Origin: Nitrospira sp.
GTDB taxonomy: Bacteria > Nitrospirota > Nitrospiria > Nitrospirales > Nitrospiraceae
DNA length: 64,000 bases
NCBI GenBank assembly: GCA_005116895.1
Contig: SWDO01000021.1
Span: forward strand, 76,386-140,385
Reading direction: 5' to 3'
This document shows positions 38,235 through 47,544 of this stretch, in pieces (position 1 is the first letter of the stretch; every line of letters starts with the position of its first letter). The notes under the pieces were generated by a model. That model was given only the letters and a program-made list of their open reading frames with translations, searched no databases and had not been told where the DNA came from. A program made the translations under genes and the position numbers.

Positions 38235-39452
38235 TCATGAGCTGATTGCATTGGCCATTGTGAAGATAGGCAGATACATGGCCACCACGATGAATCCGAT
38301 GAGGACTCCGAGAAAAACCATCATCATCGGTTCCAGCAATGCAGTCAGTGAGGCAACCGCCTGATCCACCTCGTCCTCGTAAAAATCTGCGATTTTCCCT
38401 AGCATGGCGTCGAGCGCACCCGTTGATTCGCCAACTGCAATCATGTGTGTCACCATCTTCGGGAATACCTGACTTTTCGCGAGAGGCTCGGAAATCGTCT
38501 TGCCTCCGCTGATACTCACCCTCGCGTTGATTAGAGCTTCTTCAATGATTTTGTTACCCGACGTCTTCGCGCAAATCGTCAAGGCGTCCAATAACGGCAC
38601 GCCGCTGGTTATGAGCGTCCCCAACGTTCTCGTGAACTTCGCTACCGACGCCTTTCGCACTAAATCTCCAAAAACAGGCAGCTTGAGGAGCAACTTATCC
38701 ATCTGGTACTTTCCCTTGGCCGTTGCATAGTATTTCTTGAACGCGACGACTGCGAGAATGCCCCCACCAAGAATGATGTACCAGCTCGACTGAGCAAAAT
38801 TACTCATATCAATCACGAGCTGAGTGGGACCAGGAAGCGCCACCTTTCCACCGGACATATCTTTGAACATCTTCTCAAACACCGGAATCACGAAGATCAT
38901 TAATACGGCAATCACGATAAAGGCGATTCCCAAAATCGACGCCGGGTACACCATGGCGCTCTTGATTTGCCCCTTCAATTTCATCGCTTTTTCAATATAC
39001 TTGGAAAGTCGACCAAGAATGGTATCGAGCAACCCCCCCACTTCGCCCGCATGCACCATGTTGACATACAGATCATCAAAAACTTTGGGGTGCCTGCGGA
39101 GGGCATCTGAAAACGTCGAGCCTCCCTCGACTTGAACTTTGATCGCACCCACAGACTTCCTCAGCGCTGCATTCTCTGATTGGTTCGATAGGATTTCTAG
39201 ACACTGAATCAAGGGCAACCCAGCATTAATCATGGTCCCAAACTGCCTGGTAAAAACGACCAAGTCCTTTTCGCTCACTCCGCCACCAAGCTTAAAACTG
39301 AATCCCTCTTGGGCCGCCTTCTCCTCAAGGCTCGTCACCACCACGCTTTGTTTGCGTAGTTGCTCCACCGCTTCATCGCGCGACTTCGCGACGAGTTCAC
39401 CCTTTTTCACCGCTCCGGACTTGCTCCGCCCGACATATGCAAACGTGGCCAT
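38235..39452 (-). CDS. pilC: type IV pilus assembly / type II secretion inner-membrane protein PilC/GspF
   Basis: 405 residues with two T2SSF domains (about 70-193 and 273-395), each followed by membrane helices (about 170-190, 222-240, 375-400). The N-terminal FAYVGRSKSGAVKKGEL and repeated GLPLI/GVPLLDAL motifs are typical. It is the platform protein on which the PilB/PilT ATPases act. No pilB, pilT or pilin gene is adjacent, but a PilS/PilR-like pair follows directly. Confidence 0.92.
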   Translation of the reverse strand: MATFAYVGRSKSGAVKKGELVAKSRDEAVEQLRKQSVVVTSLEEKAAQEGFSFKLGGGVSEKDLVVFTRQFGTMINAGLPLIQCLEILSNQSENAALRKSVGAIKVQVEGGSTFSDALRRHPKVFDDLYVNMVHAGEVGGLLDTILGRLSKYIEKAMKLKGQIKSAMVYPASILGIAFIVIAVLMIFVIPVFEKMFKDMSGGKVALPGPTQLVIDMSNFAQSSWYIILGGGILAVVAFKKYYATAKGKYQMDKLLLKLPVFGDLVRKASVAKFTRTLGTLITSGVPLLDALTICAKTSGNKIIEEALINARVSISGGKTISEPLAKSQVFPKMVTHMIAVGESTGALDAMLGKIADFYEDEVDQAVASLTALLEPMMMVFLGVLIGFIVVAMYLPIFTMANAISS

Positions 39453-39515
39453 AGATTCTCGTCCTGTTATGGCTCCCTGAGCCGGTTATACGGGAAGACT
39501 GAGGCTACGAAGCGT

Positions 39516-39544
39516 AGTCTACTGGGGGGTCGGAAACCTGTCAA
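39516..39544 (-). promoter_or_regulatory. sigma-70-type promoter of pilC
   Basis: TTGACA (39544-39539), 17-base spacer, TAGACT (39521-39516), about 65 bases before the pilC start. No sigma-54 (-24/-12) motif was seen here. Confidence 0.6.
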
Positions 39545-39600
39545 AAACAATTGAAATATTTACCCGACGCTCGAAGAGGTCGTATTTGCAGCCGAGATCA

Positions 39601-40143
39601 TTAGGCAAGCGGAGGCGCCACATTCGTGTCACGATACCCTCGATACAGGTAATGTAACCCTGAGGCCAGTGTGAATCCAACCATGAGGACGATGAGTGGA
39701 GTAAGCATGGAACGGTCGAGTCCTCGCCATGTCAAAAGGACAATCAACAGGACATAGCTCAACTGAAACAACGTCGTTCCTTTTCCCAAAATCGTCGGTG
39801 TCACATTAATCGGTGTATTGGTGACGTGAGCCACCACGGTCCCCAATAGGAGAATAATGTCCCGGCTCACGACCAGAATGACCAGCCAGGACGGCACCAA
39901 ATGCAGCATCGCCAGCGAGATGAAACTCGACGTCAGCAGCAGCTTGTCTGCCAGAGGGTCAAGTACGGTCCCTAATCGTGTGCGCTGATTCAGTTTGCGT
40001 GCAAGATAACCGTCAATGGCATCCGTCAGTCCGGCGATGAGTAGTGTCGAGAGTGCGAACCCATATGAGCCGTAGGTCATGAACCCTATGTAGACGGGGA
40101 TCAGGAGGATGCGAAGGATCGTGAGGCTATTGGGGATATTCAT
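39601..40143 (-). CDS. pgsA: CDP-diacylglycerol--glycerol-3-phosphate 3-phosphatidyltransferase
   Basis: 180-residue inner-membrane enzyme making phosphatidylglycerophosphate. The CDP-alcohol phosphotransferase motif D-G-x2-A-R-x8-G-x3-D-x3-D is complete in DGYLARKLNQRTRLGTVLDPLAD. Four to five helices. The N-terminus MNIPNSLTILRILLIP is typical. Transcribed from a strong divergent promoter region shared with the 40299 gene. Confidence 0.94.
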   Translation of the reverse strand: MNIPNSLTILRILLIPVYIGFMTYGSYGFALSTLLIAGLTDAIDGYLARKLNQRTRLGTVLDPLADKLLLTSSFISLAMLHLVPSWLVILVVSRDIILLLGTVVAHVTNTPINVTPTILGKGTTLFQLSYVLLIVLLTWRGLDRSMLTPLIVLMVGFTLASGLHYLYRGYRDTNVAPPLA

Positions 40144-40184
40144 GGGATGGAATTAGCCGCGCCTCTGACTGGATGAGGGGTGGC

Positions 40185-40213
40185 ATCATAGTAATCGACG
40201 CGACGCTTGTCAA
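40185..40213 (-). promoter_or_regulatory. promoter of pgsA
   Basis: TTGACA (40213-40208), 17-base spacer, TATGAT (40190-40185): five of six at -10 and a perfect -35, about 42 bases before the start codon. Confidence 0.7.
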
Positions 40214-40217
40214 CGAG

Positions 40218-40247
40218 TTGCAGCCTGTATTGATGACCTTCTATAAT
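40218..40247 (+). promoter_or_regulatory. promoter of the 40299 gene
   Basis: TTGCAG (40218-40223), 18-base spacer, perfect TATAAT (40242-40247), about 50 bases before the ATG. Its -35 lies four bases from the divergent pgsA -35, so the two promoters are back to back. Confidence 0.6.
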
Positions 40248-40298
40248 TAAGGGATAGAGACTTGTCGTCAATTGTTATTTCTGGGGGATTAAGAAAGC

Positions 40299-40616
40299 AT
40301 GAGCACATTGCCACTGATGTTTAAGAAAGAAGGATTGGTCGAGAAACATCAGCTTGAAGGAGTTGATCCGAGTGATCGATATTTCAACCGCACCATTCTG
40401 GTCAATCGGACCCCATCGGGATACTCGGGGAAGATTATGTATGAAGCCTTCGTTGTTGAGAGTCGCTCACACTCGACCATTGCCGCAACAGTGAAAGAAT
40501 TAGTGGATAAACTTCAAGGGTTCGGGTTCACTCGCATGAGAACGCGGGCCAATTTTAAAGGAACTCGCTATCTCGCCGAAAAAGAAACGTGGCTTGACTA
40601 CCCAGATCCGGCTTAA
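40299..40616 (+). CDS. conserved-looking cytosolic protein of unknown function
   Basis: 105 residues, soluble, no signal peptide or membrane helix. Alternating strands and one amphipathic helix (about 60-75, ATVKELVDKLQGFGF), ending YLAEKETWLDYPDPA. No family recognised. It has its own promoter, a GGGGGA 12 bases before the ATG, and normal codon use, so it is likely real. It overlaps the convergent serine hydrolase by 4 bases. Confidence 0.75.
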   Translation: MSTLPLMFKKEGLVEKHQLEGVDPSDRYFNRTILVNRTPSGYSGKIMYEAFVVESRSHSTIAATVKELVDKLQGFGFTRMRTRANFKGTRYLAEKETWLDYPDPA

Positions 40617-41749
40617 ATCGAGCCGATGAATTCCTGATACACCAGATCATGGATCGCCGGACGGAACTCCCGAATCGCTTCATTCTTGTTCGATGGATGC
40701 ACGCGATTTGAGAGCAGAACGACCTCCAGCTCTCGCACGGGATCAATCCAGAGGGAAGTCCCCGTGTAGCCGAGATGGCCAAATGATTGAGCTGCGAAAT
40801 GGCATCCTGCAGATGAAGGGACTGACGGTGTATCCCACCCAAGCGCCCAACTGGAAGATCTTTCCAATTTCTGTCTTCGCGTAAATTCATGGACCATGCC
40901 CCGATCGAGGATTGTCACTCGGCCAAGATACGCTCCCAACCACTCGCCTGAGATCGCCAACACTGCGTCTACAGTCCCAAACAGCCCGGCATGACCAGCC
41001 TCACCACCCAACGCAGCTGCATTCTGATCGTGGACTTCTCCACATAAGAGATGTCCTCGCCATTGATCAATTTCCGTCGGCGCTACACCACCTATATCGG
41101 CATCTAGGCTATTAGAAAATGCACGGTGCTGTCCGGGCAGGATAAATCCGATTTGGGGCTCCCCCAATGGGTACACAATGTGGTCAAGAAAATATTCGCT
41201 CATTGATTGTCCGCTGATTCGCTCAATAATAAAGCCGAGCAACATGAAGCCGAGATCACTGTACAGGCTGCGCGTGCCCCGTTCATATACCGGCGTCTCA
41301 GACTGAATGAGGCGAAGCATAGCCCGTTTGGCCTGCTCTCGCTCTCCAGCCGACGAAGGGATTGCTCCATCCGGTCTGAGCTGTTCATAGAATCCCCGCC
41401 AGCCAGGCAAACCGGAAGAATGCGTCAGTATGTGGCGGATCGTCGCAGAGCCGATGAACGTATCGACACATTCTGGAAGATGGTCGGCCACAGAGTCATC
41501 AAGCTGGCAACGGCCTTTCTGCATCAACAAAACGAGGGCCGTAACGGTGGCCAACGGTTTTGTCAACGAAGCCAGGTCATAAATTGTGGAGGGACTGACG
41601 GGAGATCCTGGAGAGACGGTTGAAAGATGACCGGCATGAACGCGAGAAACCGGCCTATTGCCACACCGCACCGCCAATACGGCCCCCGGAAAGACCCCGG
41701 CGGTCACGGCTCGATCGAGTGCTGCTTGGATCACACTAAGATTGGGCAT
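40613..41749 (-). CDS. serine hydrolase, class C beta-lactamase / esterase family
   Basis: 378 residues with SLTK (SxxK, in YDLASLTKPLAT), a YSD in the YxN position (SLYSDLGFMLLG) and a late HLGYTG corresponding to the KTG/HxG box. No signal peptide, so probably cytosolic, unlike true AmpC. Members act as esterases, D-aminopeptidases or beta-lactamase-like enzymes. HILTHSSGLPGW is a family hallmark. It lies downstream of divIVA and may be transcribed with the envelope cluster. Confidence 0.87.
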   Translation of the reverse strand: MPNLSVIQAALDRAVTAGVFPGAVLAVRCGNRPVSRVHAGHLSTVSPGSPVSPSTIYDLASLTKPLATVTALVLLMQKGRCQLDDSVADHLPECVDTFIGSATIRHILTHSSGLPGWRGFYEQLRPDGAIPSSAGEREQAKRAMLRLIQSETPVYERGTRSLYSDLGFMLLGFIIERISGQSMSEYFLDHIVYPLGEPQIGFILPGQHRAFSNSLDADIGGVAPTEIDQWRGHLLCGEVHDQNAAALGGEAGHAGLFGTVDAVLAISGEWLGAYLGRVTILDRGMVHEFTRRQKLERSSSWALGWDTPSVPSSAGCHFAAQSFGHLGYTGTSLWIDPVRELEVVLLSNRVHPSNKNEAIREFRPAIHDLVYQEFIGSI

Positions 41750-41826
41750 CGGGATGAGGATGACGAGACATGCTCAGGGGTAATGATCACGCATGACGCA
41801 TGCGGTAGCACTCTCACCCCGAACGG

Positions 41827-42339
41827 TCAACGGGTAGGGCTTGATTCCCCTTCCAGCTTTTCTTCCTGCATGACGCCATGATCCTGGTACGCTTCACTGG
41901 CTTCCACGTCCAACATCCGCTCGAAGGTATGAAGCGTCGCCCGCATCCGCTCAACCATGAGCAGCCGCTGCTTTTGCAGCAGAGACAAGTCTCGCTGTGT
42001 GTTTCCTAGCTCCACTCGCGCTTGTCGGAATAACTCGCTGGCTTTCAGTTCCGCCTCTTTGACGATCAATTCGGCATCGCGTTGCGCGCTTCGCTTGACA
42101 TCCTCGGCCAAGGACTGCGCCGAGATCAATGTGGTAGACAAAGTCGCCTCGGTCCGTTTGAGATCCGAGACCTGCTGCTCAAGCGTCAGAATTCGATCGC
42201 GCAACGCGGCATTGTCACGATTCAGGTATTCCACGGTTTGTGCAATCTCTTCAAGAAAGCGGTTGACCTCTTCACGGTCATAGCCACGAAGCTTGACTTG
42301 AAAGACCATTTGTTGAATGTCGAGCGGTGTGATCTTCAT
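41827..42339 (-). CDS. divIVA: DivIVA-domain protein
   Basis: 170 residues. The N-terminal membrane-curvature-binding module MKITPLDIQQMVFQVKLRGYDREEVNRFLEEI is followed by a long coiled coil (about 35-150). It localises to poles or septa and recruits partners. The start at 42339 fits the family and has GGGAG upstream; two longer in-frame starts add eight or fewer residues. It is last of the pgeF-yggS-proC-yggT-divIVA group that follows ftsZ, the same grouping seen in many Gram-positive and deep-branching bacteria. Confidence 0.92.
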   Translation of the reverse strand: MKITPLDIQQMVFQVKLRGYDREEVNRFLEEIAQTVEYLNRDNAALRDRILTLEQQVSDLKRTEATLSTTLISAQSLAEDVKRSAQRDAELIVKEAELKASELFRQARVELGNTQRDLSLLQKQRLLMVERMRATLHTFERMLDVEASEAYQDHGVMQEEKLEGESSPTR

Positions 42340-42359
42340 GGCATCTCCCATTCGTTGAA

Positions 42360-42656
42360 TCAATTCATCCGTACCGCGAGGTCCTTAATCGACTGTACGA
42401 CCGCAATCTGCAAAAACCAGATGGTCACGATGACGATCAATGGCGACCAATCCATGCCCATCCCCGAGCCCAATCGCCGTCGGATCGGGACCAAAATCGG
42501 TTCAGTGACTCGGGTAAGGAATTGAACGATTGGATTCCACGGATCCGGATTCACCCAAGAAATCAACGCTCGGGCAATGACGATCCAGCTATAGAACGTC
42601 AGCGCATAATCAAGTACCGTGGCCACCCCTAATAGCGTATTTCCCACAACAAACAT
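42360..42656 (-). CDS. YggT family membrane protein
   Basis: 98 residues, two hydrophobic hairpins (about 5-30 and 65-88) with the family motif RALISWVNPDPWNPIVQFLTRVTEPIL. Role uncertain; linked to osmotic tolerance and to cell-division gene clusters. Its ATG overlaps the proC stop by one base. Confidence 0.9.
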   Translation of the reverse strand: MFVVGNTLLGVATVLDYALTFYSWIVIARALISWVNPDPWNPIVQFLTRVTEPILVPIRRRLGSGMGMDWSPLIVIVTIWFLQIAVVQSIKDLAVRMN

Positions 42657-43474
42657 CAGCCTCCAAGCTCCTGAGAACGTTGCGTTGCGGCCTCAACGGC
42701 GTCGATCAACAGACCCCGGAGGCCTCCCTGTTCCAACCGATGCAAACCCGCAATGGTCGTTCCGCCAGGAGATACCACCTGATCCTTGAGCTGCGCCGGA
42801 TGCTGCCTGGTTTCCAGGACCATCCGTGCCGCGCCCAAAACGGTCTGCGCGGCAAGGAGACTGGCTGTTTCTCGCGACAACCCCATCTTGACGCCGCCAT
42901 CCGCCATTGCTTCGATCATGAGAAAAACGTACGCCGGTCCGCTTCCGCTCAAGCCGGTCACAGCATCCATGAAGCGCTCATCGACCGACACTACCTGACC
43001 AACCGACTCAAAGAGCTGTCGCGCACATGCCACTTCGCTCTCCCCTACCCCGGGACCGATTGCCAAGGCAGTCATCCCTTCACCGACCATCGCCGGCGTA
43101 TTCGGCATCGCGCGAATGACTCGAGCCTGCGGCCCACAAGCCTCAATAATTCGCATGAGTGGCATTCCCGCAACTACCGAGATCACAAGCCGTTTCGCCA
43201 ACCCATCTCCGATCTCTTTGAGGACTACGGCCGTTACCTGAGGCTTTACGGCCAGCACAATGACATCTCCCGAGACTACTGCCTCATGATTCGTGGCACC
43301 AATCTGAATGCCGTACTGCTGCTTGAGATGATCCAGGCGGGCCGTATCTGGGTCAGCAACATAGATTTGCTCGGCCTTGTAGCCCCCAGAGGACAGTACC
43401 CCACTGATCAATGCCTCCGCCATCCGGCCACCGCCCACAAAGGAGATCTTAGGCATGACTGTTGGACTAGACAT
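42656..43474 (-). CDS. proC: pyrroline-5-carboxylate reductase
   Basis: 272 residues, last step of proline synthesis. Rossmann motif FVGGGRMAEALISG, VLAVKPQ, RAMPNTPAMVGEG, and the C-terminal signature GSGPAYVF with SPGGTTIAGL. The ATG at 43474 has GGAG seven bases upstream and overlaps the end of yggS by 8 bases; a second start six codons later (MPKISF) is possible. Confidence 0.95.
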   Translation of the reverse strand: MSSPTVMPKISFVGGGRMAEALISGVLSSGGYKAEQIYVADPDTARLDHLKQQYGIQIGATNHEAVVSGDVIVLAVKPQVTAVVLKEIGDGLAKRLVISVVAGMPLMRIIEACGPQARVIRAMPNTPAMVGEGMTALAIGPGVGESEVACARQLFESVGQVVSVDERFMDAVTGLSGSGPAYVFLMIEAMADGGVKMGLSRETASLLAAQTVLGAARMVLETRQHPAQLKDQVVSPGGTTIAGLHRLEQGGLRGLLIDAVEAATQRSQELGG

Positions 43475-44177
43475 GCCGCGCTCCAAAGATGGCGGTGCCA
43501 ACCCGGACCAATGTCGCCCCTTCCTCAATGGCGATGTCAAAATCGTTTGACATTCCCATTGACAGCTCATCCATCCCTACGGATGGTAAGTCTAACGCCT
43601 CGATCTGTCGAGCCAGTTCATGGAGTGTGCGGAAATACGGCCTGGCCGAATCCTGGCCAGCGCTCGGCGGAGGAATCGTCATGAGGCCTTTGATACAAAC
43701 ATGAGAGAGTTGCGCCATCATGGGTACCGATCGTACCACGTCATCGGGATGAAACCCTGCCTTTGTTGGTTCTCCCCCGACATTCACTTCCAGCAAGATA
43801 TTCTGCCGACAACCGGCTTCCTCTGCACGGCGATTGATTTCTTGCGCGAGGTCTACCGTATCCACCGAATGAATGAGGTCAAATCGACCGATCACGGACC
43901 GTACCTTCCTCCGTTGCAGCTGTCCGATAAAATGCCAGTGAACCGGTGCCTGGGTGAACATGGCTATTTTAGGGAGCGCTTCCTGTACCCGATTTTCACC
44001 CAAAATGGACAGACCGGCGCGCACGCCTTCTGCAATATGTTCAACCGTCACGGTCTTCGTCGCGGCCACAAGTCGCACCGTACCGGCAGGACGTCCGGCT
44101 TTTTCCTCCGCCGACCGAATCTTCGTCAGAATCGATCGAACACGTTTTGCGATCGTTTCAGGGGTGAGCGGTTCCAT
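43467..44177 (-). CDS. YggS/PROSC family PLP-homeostasis protein
   Basis: 236 residues, alanine-racemase-like barrel that binds PLP without catalysis and buffers B6. PLP lysine lies in LVAATKTV; GENRVQEALPKI and HFIGQLQRRKVR follow, and the C-terminal SMGMSNDFDIAIEEGATLVRVGTAIFG is diagnostic. The start at 44177 (MEPLTPE) is preferred over one ten codons upstream, though its GAGG spacing is short. Confidence 0.93.
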   Translation of the reverse strand: MEPLTPETIAKRVRSILTKIRSAEEKAGRPAGTVRLVAATKTVTVEHIAEGVRAGLSILGENRVQEALPKIAMFTQAPVHWHFIGQLQRRKVRSVIGRFDLIHSVDTVDLAQEINRRAEEAGCRQNILLEVNVGGEPTKAGFHPDDVVRSVPMMAQLSHVCIKGLMTIPPPSAGQDSARPYFRTLHELARQIEALDLPSVGMDELSMGMSNDFDIAIEEGATLVRVGTAIFGARHV

Positions 44178-44261
44178 GGTCCTCTCGCACGAGTCGCGGC
44201 CGCCCATTCAGCGAACCGGCCTCATTCTAAAGGAAGCGTTTCAGAATTGGCAGAGTCTCTC

Positions 44262-45005
44262 TTATACTTGCTTCACCGGCAACCCAATGGCACTGACCAT
44301 GGTCCCGTTGACCTTCCCCTCCCGCCGGTAGGAAAAAAAGAGGTCTTTGTGGCAAATCGTACAGACGTTGACTGTGGTGATGGACTTCGGAGGCATCCCG
44401 ATGGCCTGCGCTTGTTCTTTGACGAGCGCTTTCAAATCAAGATGCGCTCTTCCTTCTCTCTTCGTTCGAACCACCTTCTTCCAATCTGGAAATCCCTGAC
44501 ATAGGCGGTCAAGAACCGGCTCATCCACTTCATAGCAGCAAACCCCGGCAGATGGACCGATACTGATCCCCACACGCTCCACCCGCGAGCCACAGCGCGA
44601 CTCCAACAGGGCCAAGGTTTTGGGAACAATGCCGGCAACCGCTCCTCGCCAGCCAGCATGGACTGCGGCCACAACCCGGCGCTTAGGATCATGCATGAGA
44701 ATCGGGACACAATCTGCCGTCCGTACCGCCACCATAATACCAGGTTGATCGGTAACCAAGGCATCCCAACATCCCACAAATCGGTCCGTTGGGGTGAGGA
44801 CACGATCCACCACCAACGCCTCCGTCCCATGAACTTGCTTCACTGAGAGCGTCCATGACGACGATGCCGACCCTGCTATCCCCCTCCGCGGGATCCCTGC
44901 TTCAAGGCCAAGACCCATGGCATGCCGTCGGGTCCCGAAAAAATGTCGAACCAGAGTCCCGGCATCCGCAAACGCCGGCACGGTAATAACCGATGAGCTT
45001 GCCAT
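44262..45005 (-). CDS. pgeF: peptidoglycan-editing / purine nucleoside phosphorylase (YfiH/PgeF, former laccase domain)
   Basis: 247 residues with the family metal-site blocks KQVHG, VRTADCVPIL (Cys), AVHAGWRGAVAGI (His) and IGPSAGVCCYEV. Members hydrolyse misincorporated L-Ser residues in muropeptide precursors and/or act on purine nucleosides; multicopper laccase activity is doubtful. The start at 45005 has AGGGA upstream; a 27-residue longer frame runs into ftsZ. It follows ftsZ by 41 bases, consistent with a peptidoglycan quality-control role. Confidence 0.92.
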   Translation of the reverse strand: MASSSVITVPAFADAGTLVRHFFGTRRHAMGLGLEAGIPRRGIAGSASSSWTLSVKQVHGTEALVVDRVLTPTDRFVGCWDALVTDQPGIMVAVRTADCVPILMHDPKRRVVAAVHAGWRGAVAGIVPKTLALLESRCGSRVERVGISIGPSAGVCCYEVDEPVLDRLCQGFPDWKKVVRTKREGRAHLDLKALVKEQAQAIGMPPKSITTVNVCTICHKDLFFSYRREGKVNGTMVSAIGLPVKQV

Positions 45006-45046
45006 AATCACATTCCCTGCCTCATCACGTGAAGATCGGCACGCGA

Positions 45047-46243
45047 TCAGTCTGTTTGTTTGCGAAGAAAGGTCGGCACATCCCATTCATCTTCGGCGGT
45101 CATCACCGTTCGGTCCATGGACTCTCGCGCATCGTTCATTCTTCTCAAAAAGGTGGGGCGATCGAGATCTTTTATCGGTCGATCTGCCGCTAGTGAGGCA
45201 CCCATACTGGCTAACGCCGAGGGGACAGGTTTGGCCGGTCGACTTGCTCCCCTATCAGCTCCAATTGCGACAGCCGCTGTGTCCTCTTCTCGTTCAAACC
45301 CAGTTGCGATCACCGTAATGATAAGTTCCTCGCCCATGTCCGGGTTGATGACCTGGCCGACAATGATGTTGGCTTCGGGATCCGCTGTCTGTTGGATGAT
45401 CGAGGCAGCTTCTTCGATCTCGTGCAGCGACATGCTGGGGCCTCCCGTAATGTTCAGAAGGACACCGCAGGCCCCCTCGACACTGCCTTCTTCCAGGAGA
45501 GGACTGCACATAGCCTTTTGCGCCGCTTCGATCGCCCGATTCGGCCCATAGGACACGCCCATACCCATGACGGCTCGTCCGGTGTGTGACATCACGGTCC
45601 GAACATCGGCAAAATCGACGTTCACATGTCCTGTGGTCGTAATGACGTCGGCGATACCCTGGATCGCTTGGCGCAGCACATCATCCGCGACTTTGAATGC
45701 TTCGAGAAGCGGGGTTGATTTATCGACAATCCCCAGCAGCCGCTGGTTCGGAATCACGAGCAAGGTACCGACATGCCGACGCAAATCCCGGATGCCTTCT
45801 TCCGCGTGCTTGTGCCGCCGTTGGCCTTCATACTGAAATGGTTTCGTGACGACGCCTACCGTAAGGATGCCCATTTCGCGGGCAATGCTGGCCACGATGG
45901 GAGCGGCCCCGGTGCCAGTTCCTCCCCCCATTCCGGCCGTGACAAAGACCATATCTGCCCCTTCGAGACATTCTCGGATATGTTCTTTACTCTCAAGCGC
46001 GGCATCTCGACCGATCTCCGGCTTTGCTCCCGCGCCCAACCCCCGGGTACGTTCCGGCCCAAGCTGGATTTTATACGGGGCCAACGACCGATCAAGCGCC
46101 TGAAGATCGGTGTTCCCAGCGATAAAATCGACGCGTGCGAGTCCGGAGGTGATCATCGTGTTGATCGCGTTGCACCCGGCACCACCAATTCCGATCACCT
46201 TGATACGGACCGGTGACAGCATATCTTCCTGAAATGAGAACAT
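45047..46243 (-). CDS. ftsZ: cell division protein FtsZ
   Basis: 398-residue tubulin homologue forming the Z-ring. GTP-binding [11 protein letters not shown] and the tubulin signature [12 protein letters not shown] are intact, as is the T7-loop region NVDFADV. A variable linker (about 320-385) leads to the conserved C-terminal peptide [13 protein letters not shown], which docks FtsA and other partners. AGGAGG precedes the ATG. Last division gene of the dcw cluster. Confidence 0.98.
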   Translation of the reverse strand: MFSFQEDMLSPVRIKVIGIGGAGCNAINTMITSGLARVDFIAGNTDLQALDRSLAPYKIQLGPERTRGLGAGAKPEIGRDAALESKEHIRECLEGADMVFVTAGMGGGTGTGAAPIVASIAREMGILTVGVVTKPFQYEGQRRHKHAEEGIRDLRRHVGTLLVIPNQRLLGIVDKSTPLLEAFKVADDVLRQAIQGIADVITTTGHVNVDFADVRTVMSHTGRAVMGMGVSYGPNRAIEAAQKAMCSPLLEEGSVEGACGVLLNITGGPSMSLHEIEEAASIIQQTADPEANIIVGQVINPDMGEELIITVIATGFEREEDTAAVAIGADRGASRPAKPVPSALASMGASLAADRPIKDLDRPTFLRRMNDARESMDRTVMTAEDEWDVPTFLRKQTD

Positions 46244-46306
46244 TGGGGCACCTCCTCACAGCGCCTCGCACGACGACCTGCCTGCCGCCCGCAAGGGTTC
46301 TAACGG

Positions 46307-47539
46307 TTAAAAGACCTCCGACACCCACTTCGTCCACCCACGCATTTTTGCCCAGGGCCCTCCATTGCGCAGCCCGGCTGTTTCTAATTCACCGACATGT
46401 CGCCGGGCGTGTAACAATAGCCCGACCCCGGTCGAATGGCTGGGATGGCCGACAGTTTCTCGTAACCCTCCGACACTGGAAGGTATGCCTCGGCGTGCCG
46501 GCAAGTTCAAGACCTTCTCAGCGGCGTCGGGCATGCCCTCTAATAACGATGTGCCTCCGGTGATCACGACACCGGCGCCCAATATCCCTTCATAGCCGGC
46601 ACGTGCAATTTCTCTCCGAACGAGCTCAAACATCTCCTCAACGCGCGGCTCCAAAATCTCGGCAATAGCCCGTCTGGAAAATGTTCGAGCCGGCCGATCT
46701 CCGACAGACGGCACTTCGATAATCTGATGCCCTGTCAGCAACTCAGTCCGCGCAACACCGTACTGCGTCTTGATCTTCTCAGCCTCAGTCTGTGACGTGT
46801 GGAGAACGAAGGCCAAATCCTTCGTCAAGTTTTGGCCGCCGATGGGAAGGACCGCTGAGTGACGAATGCTGCCATCCAGGAAAATAGCCAGGTCCGTTGT
46901 CCCGCCTCCTAAATCCACCATTACCACACCCAAGTCACGCTCTTCTTGGCCCAATACGGCTTCACTGGAGGCGAGTGGCTGCAGAATAATGTCCACGACA
47001 TCGAGTCCGGCTCGATTCACGCACTTCACAATATTCTGCGCAGATGTCACGGCACCGGTAATGACATGCACATTCACTTCCAAGCGATTGCCTGAAAGGC
47101 CCAATGGTTCGCGCACTCCTTCCTGCCCATCTACCATGAACTCTCGCGGTAGCACGTGAAGAATCCTGCGTTCGTGGGGAATGACAGCGAGTGTACGAGC
47201 GCTTTCAATGGCCCGCTGGATATCCTCGCGAGTCACCTCGGCTCGTTTCAGTGCCACGACACCCTTGCAGTTTTCAGCAGAAATGTGGCTACCCGCGATG
47301 CCGGTGTAGAACGAGTTGATCTGGACGGCCGCCATCAACTCCGCTTCTTCGACTGCTTTCTTGATGGATTCGACGGTGCTTTCGATATTAACGACCACTC
47401 CCTTACGTAGGCCAAGGGAAGGACTCGATCCGACGCCGATAATGCTGATCCCTCCGGCATCGGTCATCTCCGCCACGATCGCACAGATCTTCGTGGTTCC
47501 GATGTCGAGGCCAACCAAAATTTGATCCCGTTTCGGCAC
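46307..47539 (-). CDS. ftsA: cell division protein FtsA
   Basis: 410-residue actin-like ATPase that tethers FtsZ to the membrane. VGLDIGTTKI (phosphate 1), the family 1C insertion, VMVDLGGGTTDLAIF (phosphate 2), GVVITGGTSLLEGM (adenosine), and an amphipathic C-terminal helix ending GWTKWVSEVF that binds membrane. I take the GTG at 47539 (MPKRDQ), eight bases after GGAGG, rather than the GTG at 47548, which touches it. Five bases separate it from ftsQ. Confidence 0.97.
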   Translation of the reverse strand: MPKRDQILVGLDIGTTKICAIVAEMTDAGGISIIGVGSSPSLGLRKGVVVNIESTVESIKKAVEEAELMAAVQINSFYTGIAGSHISAENCKGVVALKRAEVTREDIQRAIESARTLAVIPHERRILHVLPREFMVDGQEGVREPLGLSGNRLEVNVHVITGAVTSAQNIVKCVNRAGLDVVDIILQPLASSEAVLGQEERDLGVVMVDLGGGTTDLAIFLDGSIRHSAVLPIGGQNLTKDLAFVLHTSQTEAEKIKTQYGVARTELLTGHQIIEVPSVGDRPARTFSRRAIAEILEPRVEEMFELVRREIARAGYEGILGAGVVITGGTSLLEGMPDAAEKVLNLPARRGIPSSVGGLRETVGHPSHSTGVGLLLHARRHVGELETAGLRNGGPWAKMRGWTKWVSEVF

Positions 47540-47544
47540 CGCGA

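Noticed and set aside
40613-41749. Serine hydrolase as an antibiotic-resistance beta-lactamase
   Set aside because: The SxxK, Tyr and HxG motifs fit the broad class C family, but there is no signal peptide, so periplasmic drug resistance is not supported.
41750-41826. CGCATGACGCATGCG region after divIVA as a terminator of the dcw cluster
   Set aside because: Short imperfect palindrome without a following T-run; not enough to call.
44262-45005. Laccase (multicopper oxidase)
   Set aside because: The conserved blocks are those of the YfiH/PgeF family, which is not a multicopper oxidase; the laccase label is historical.
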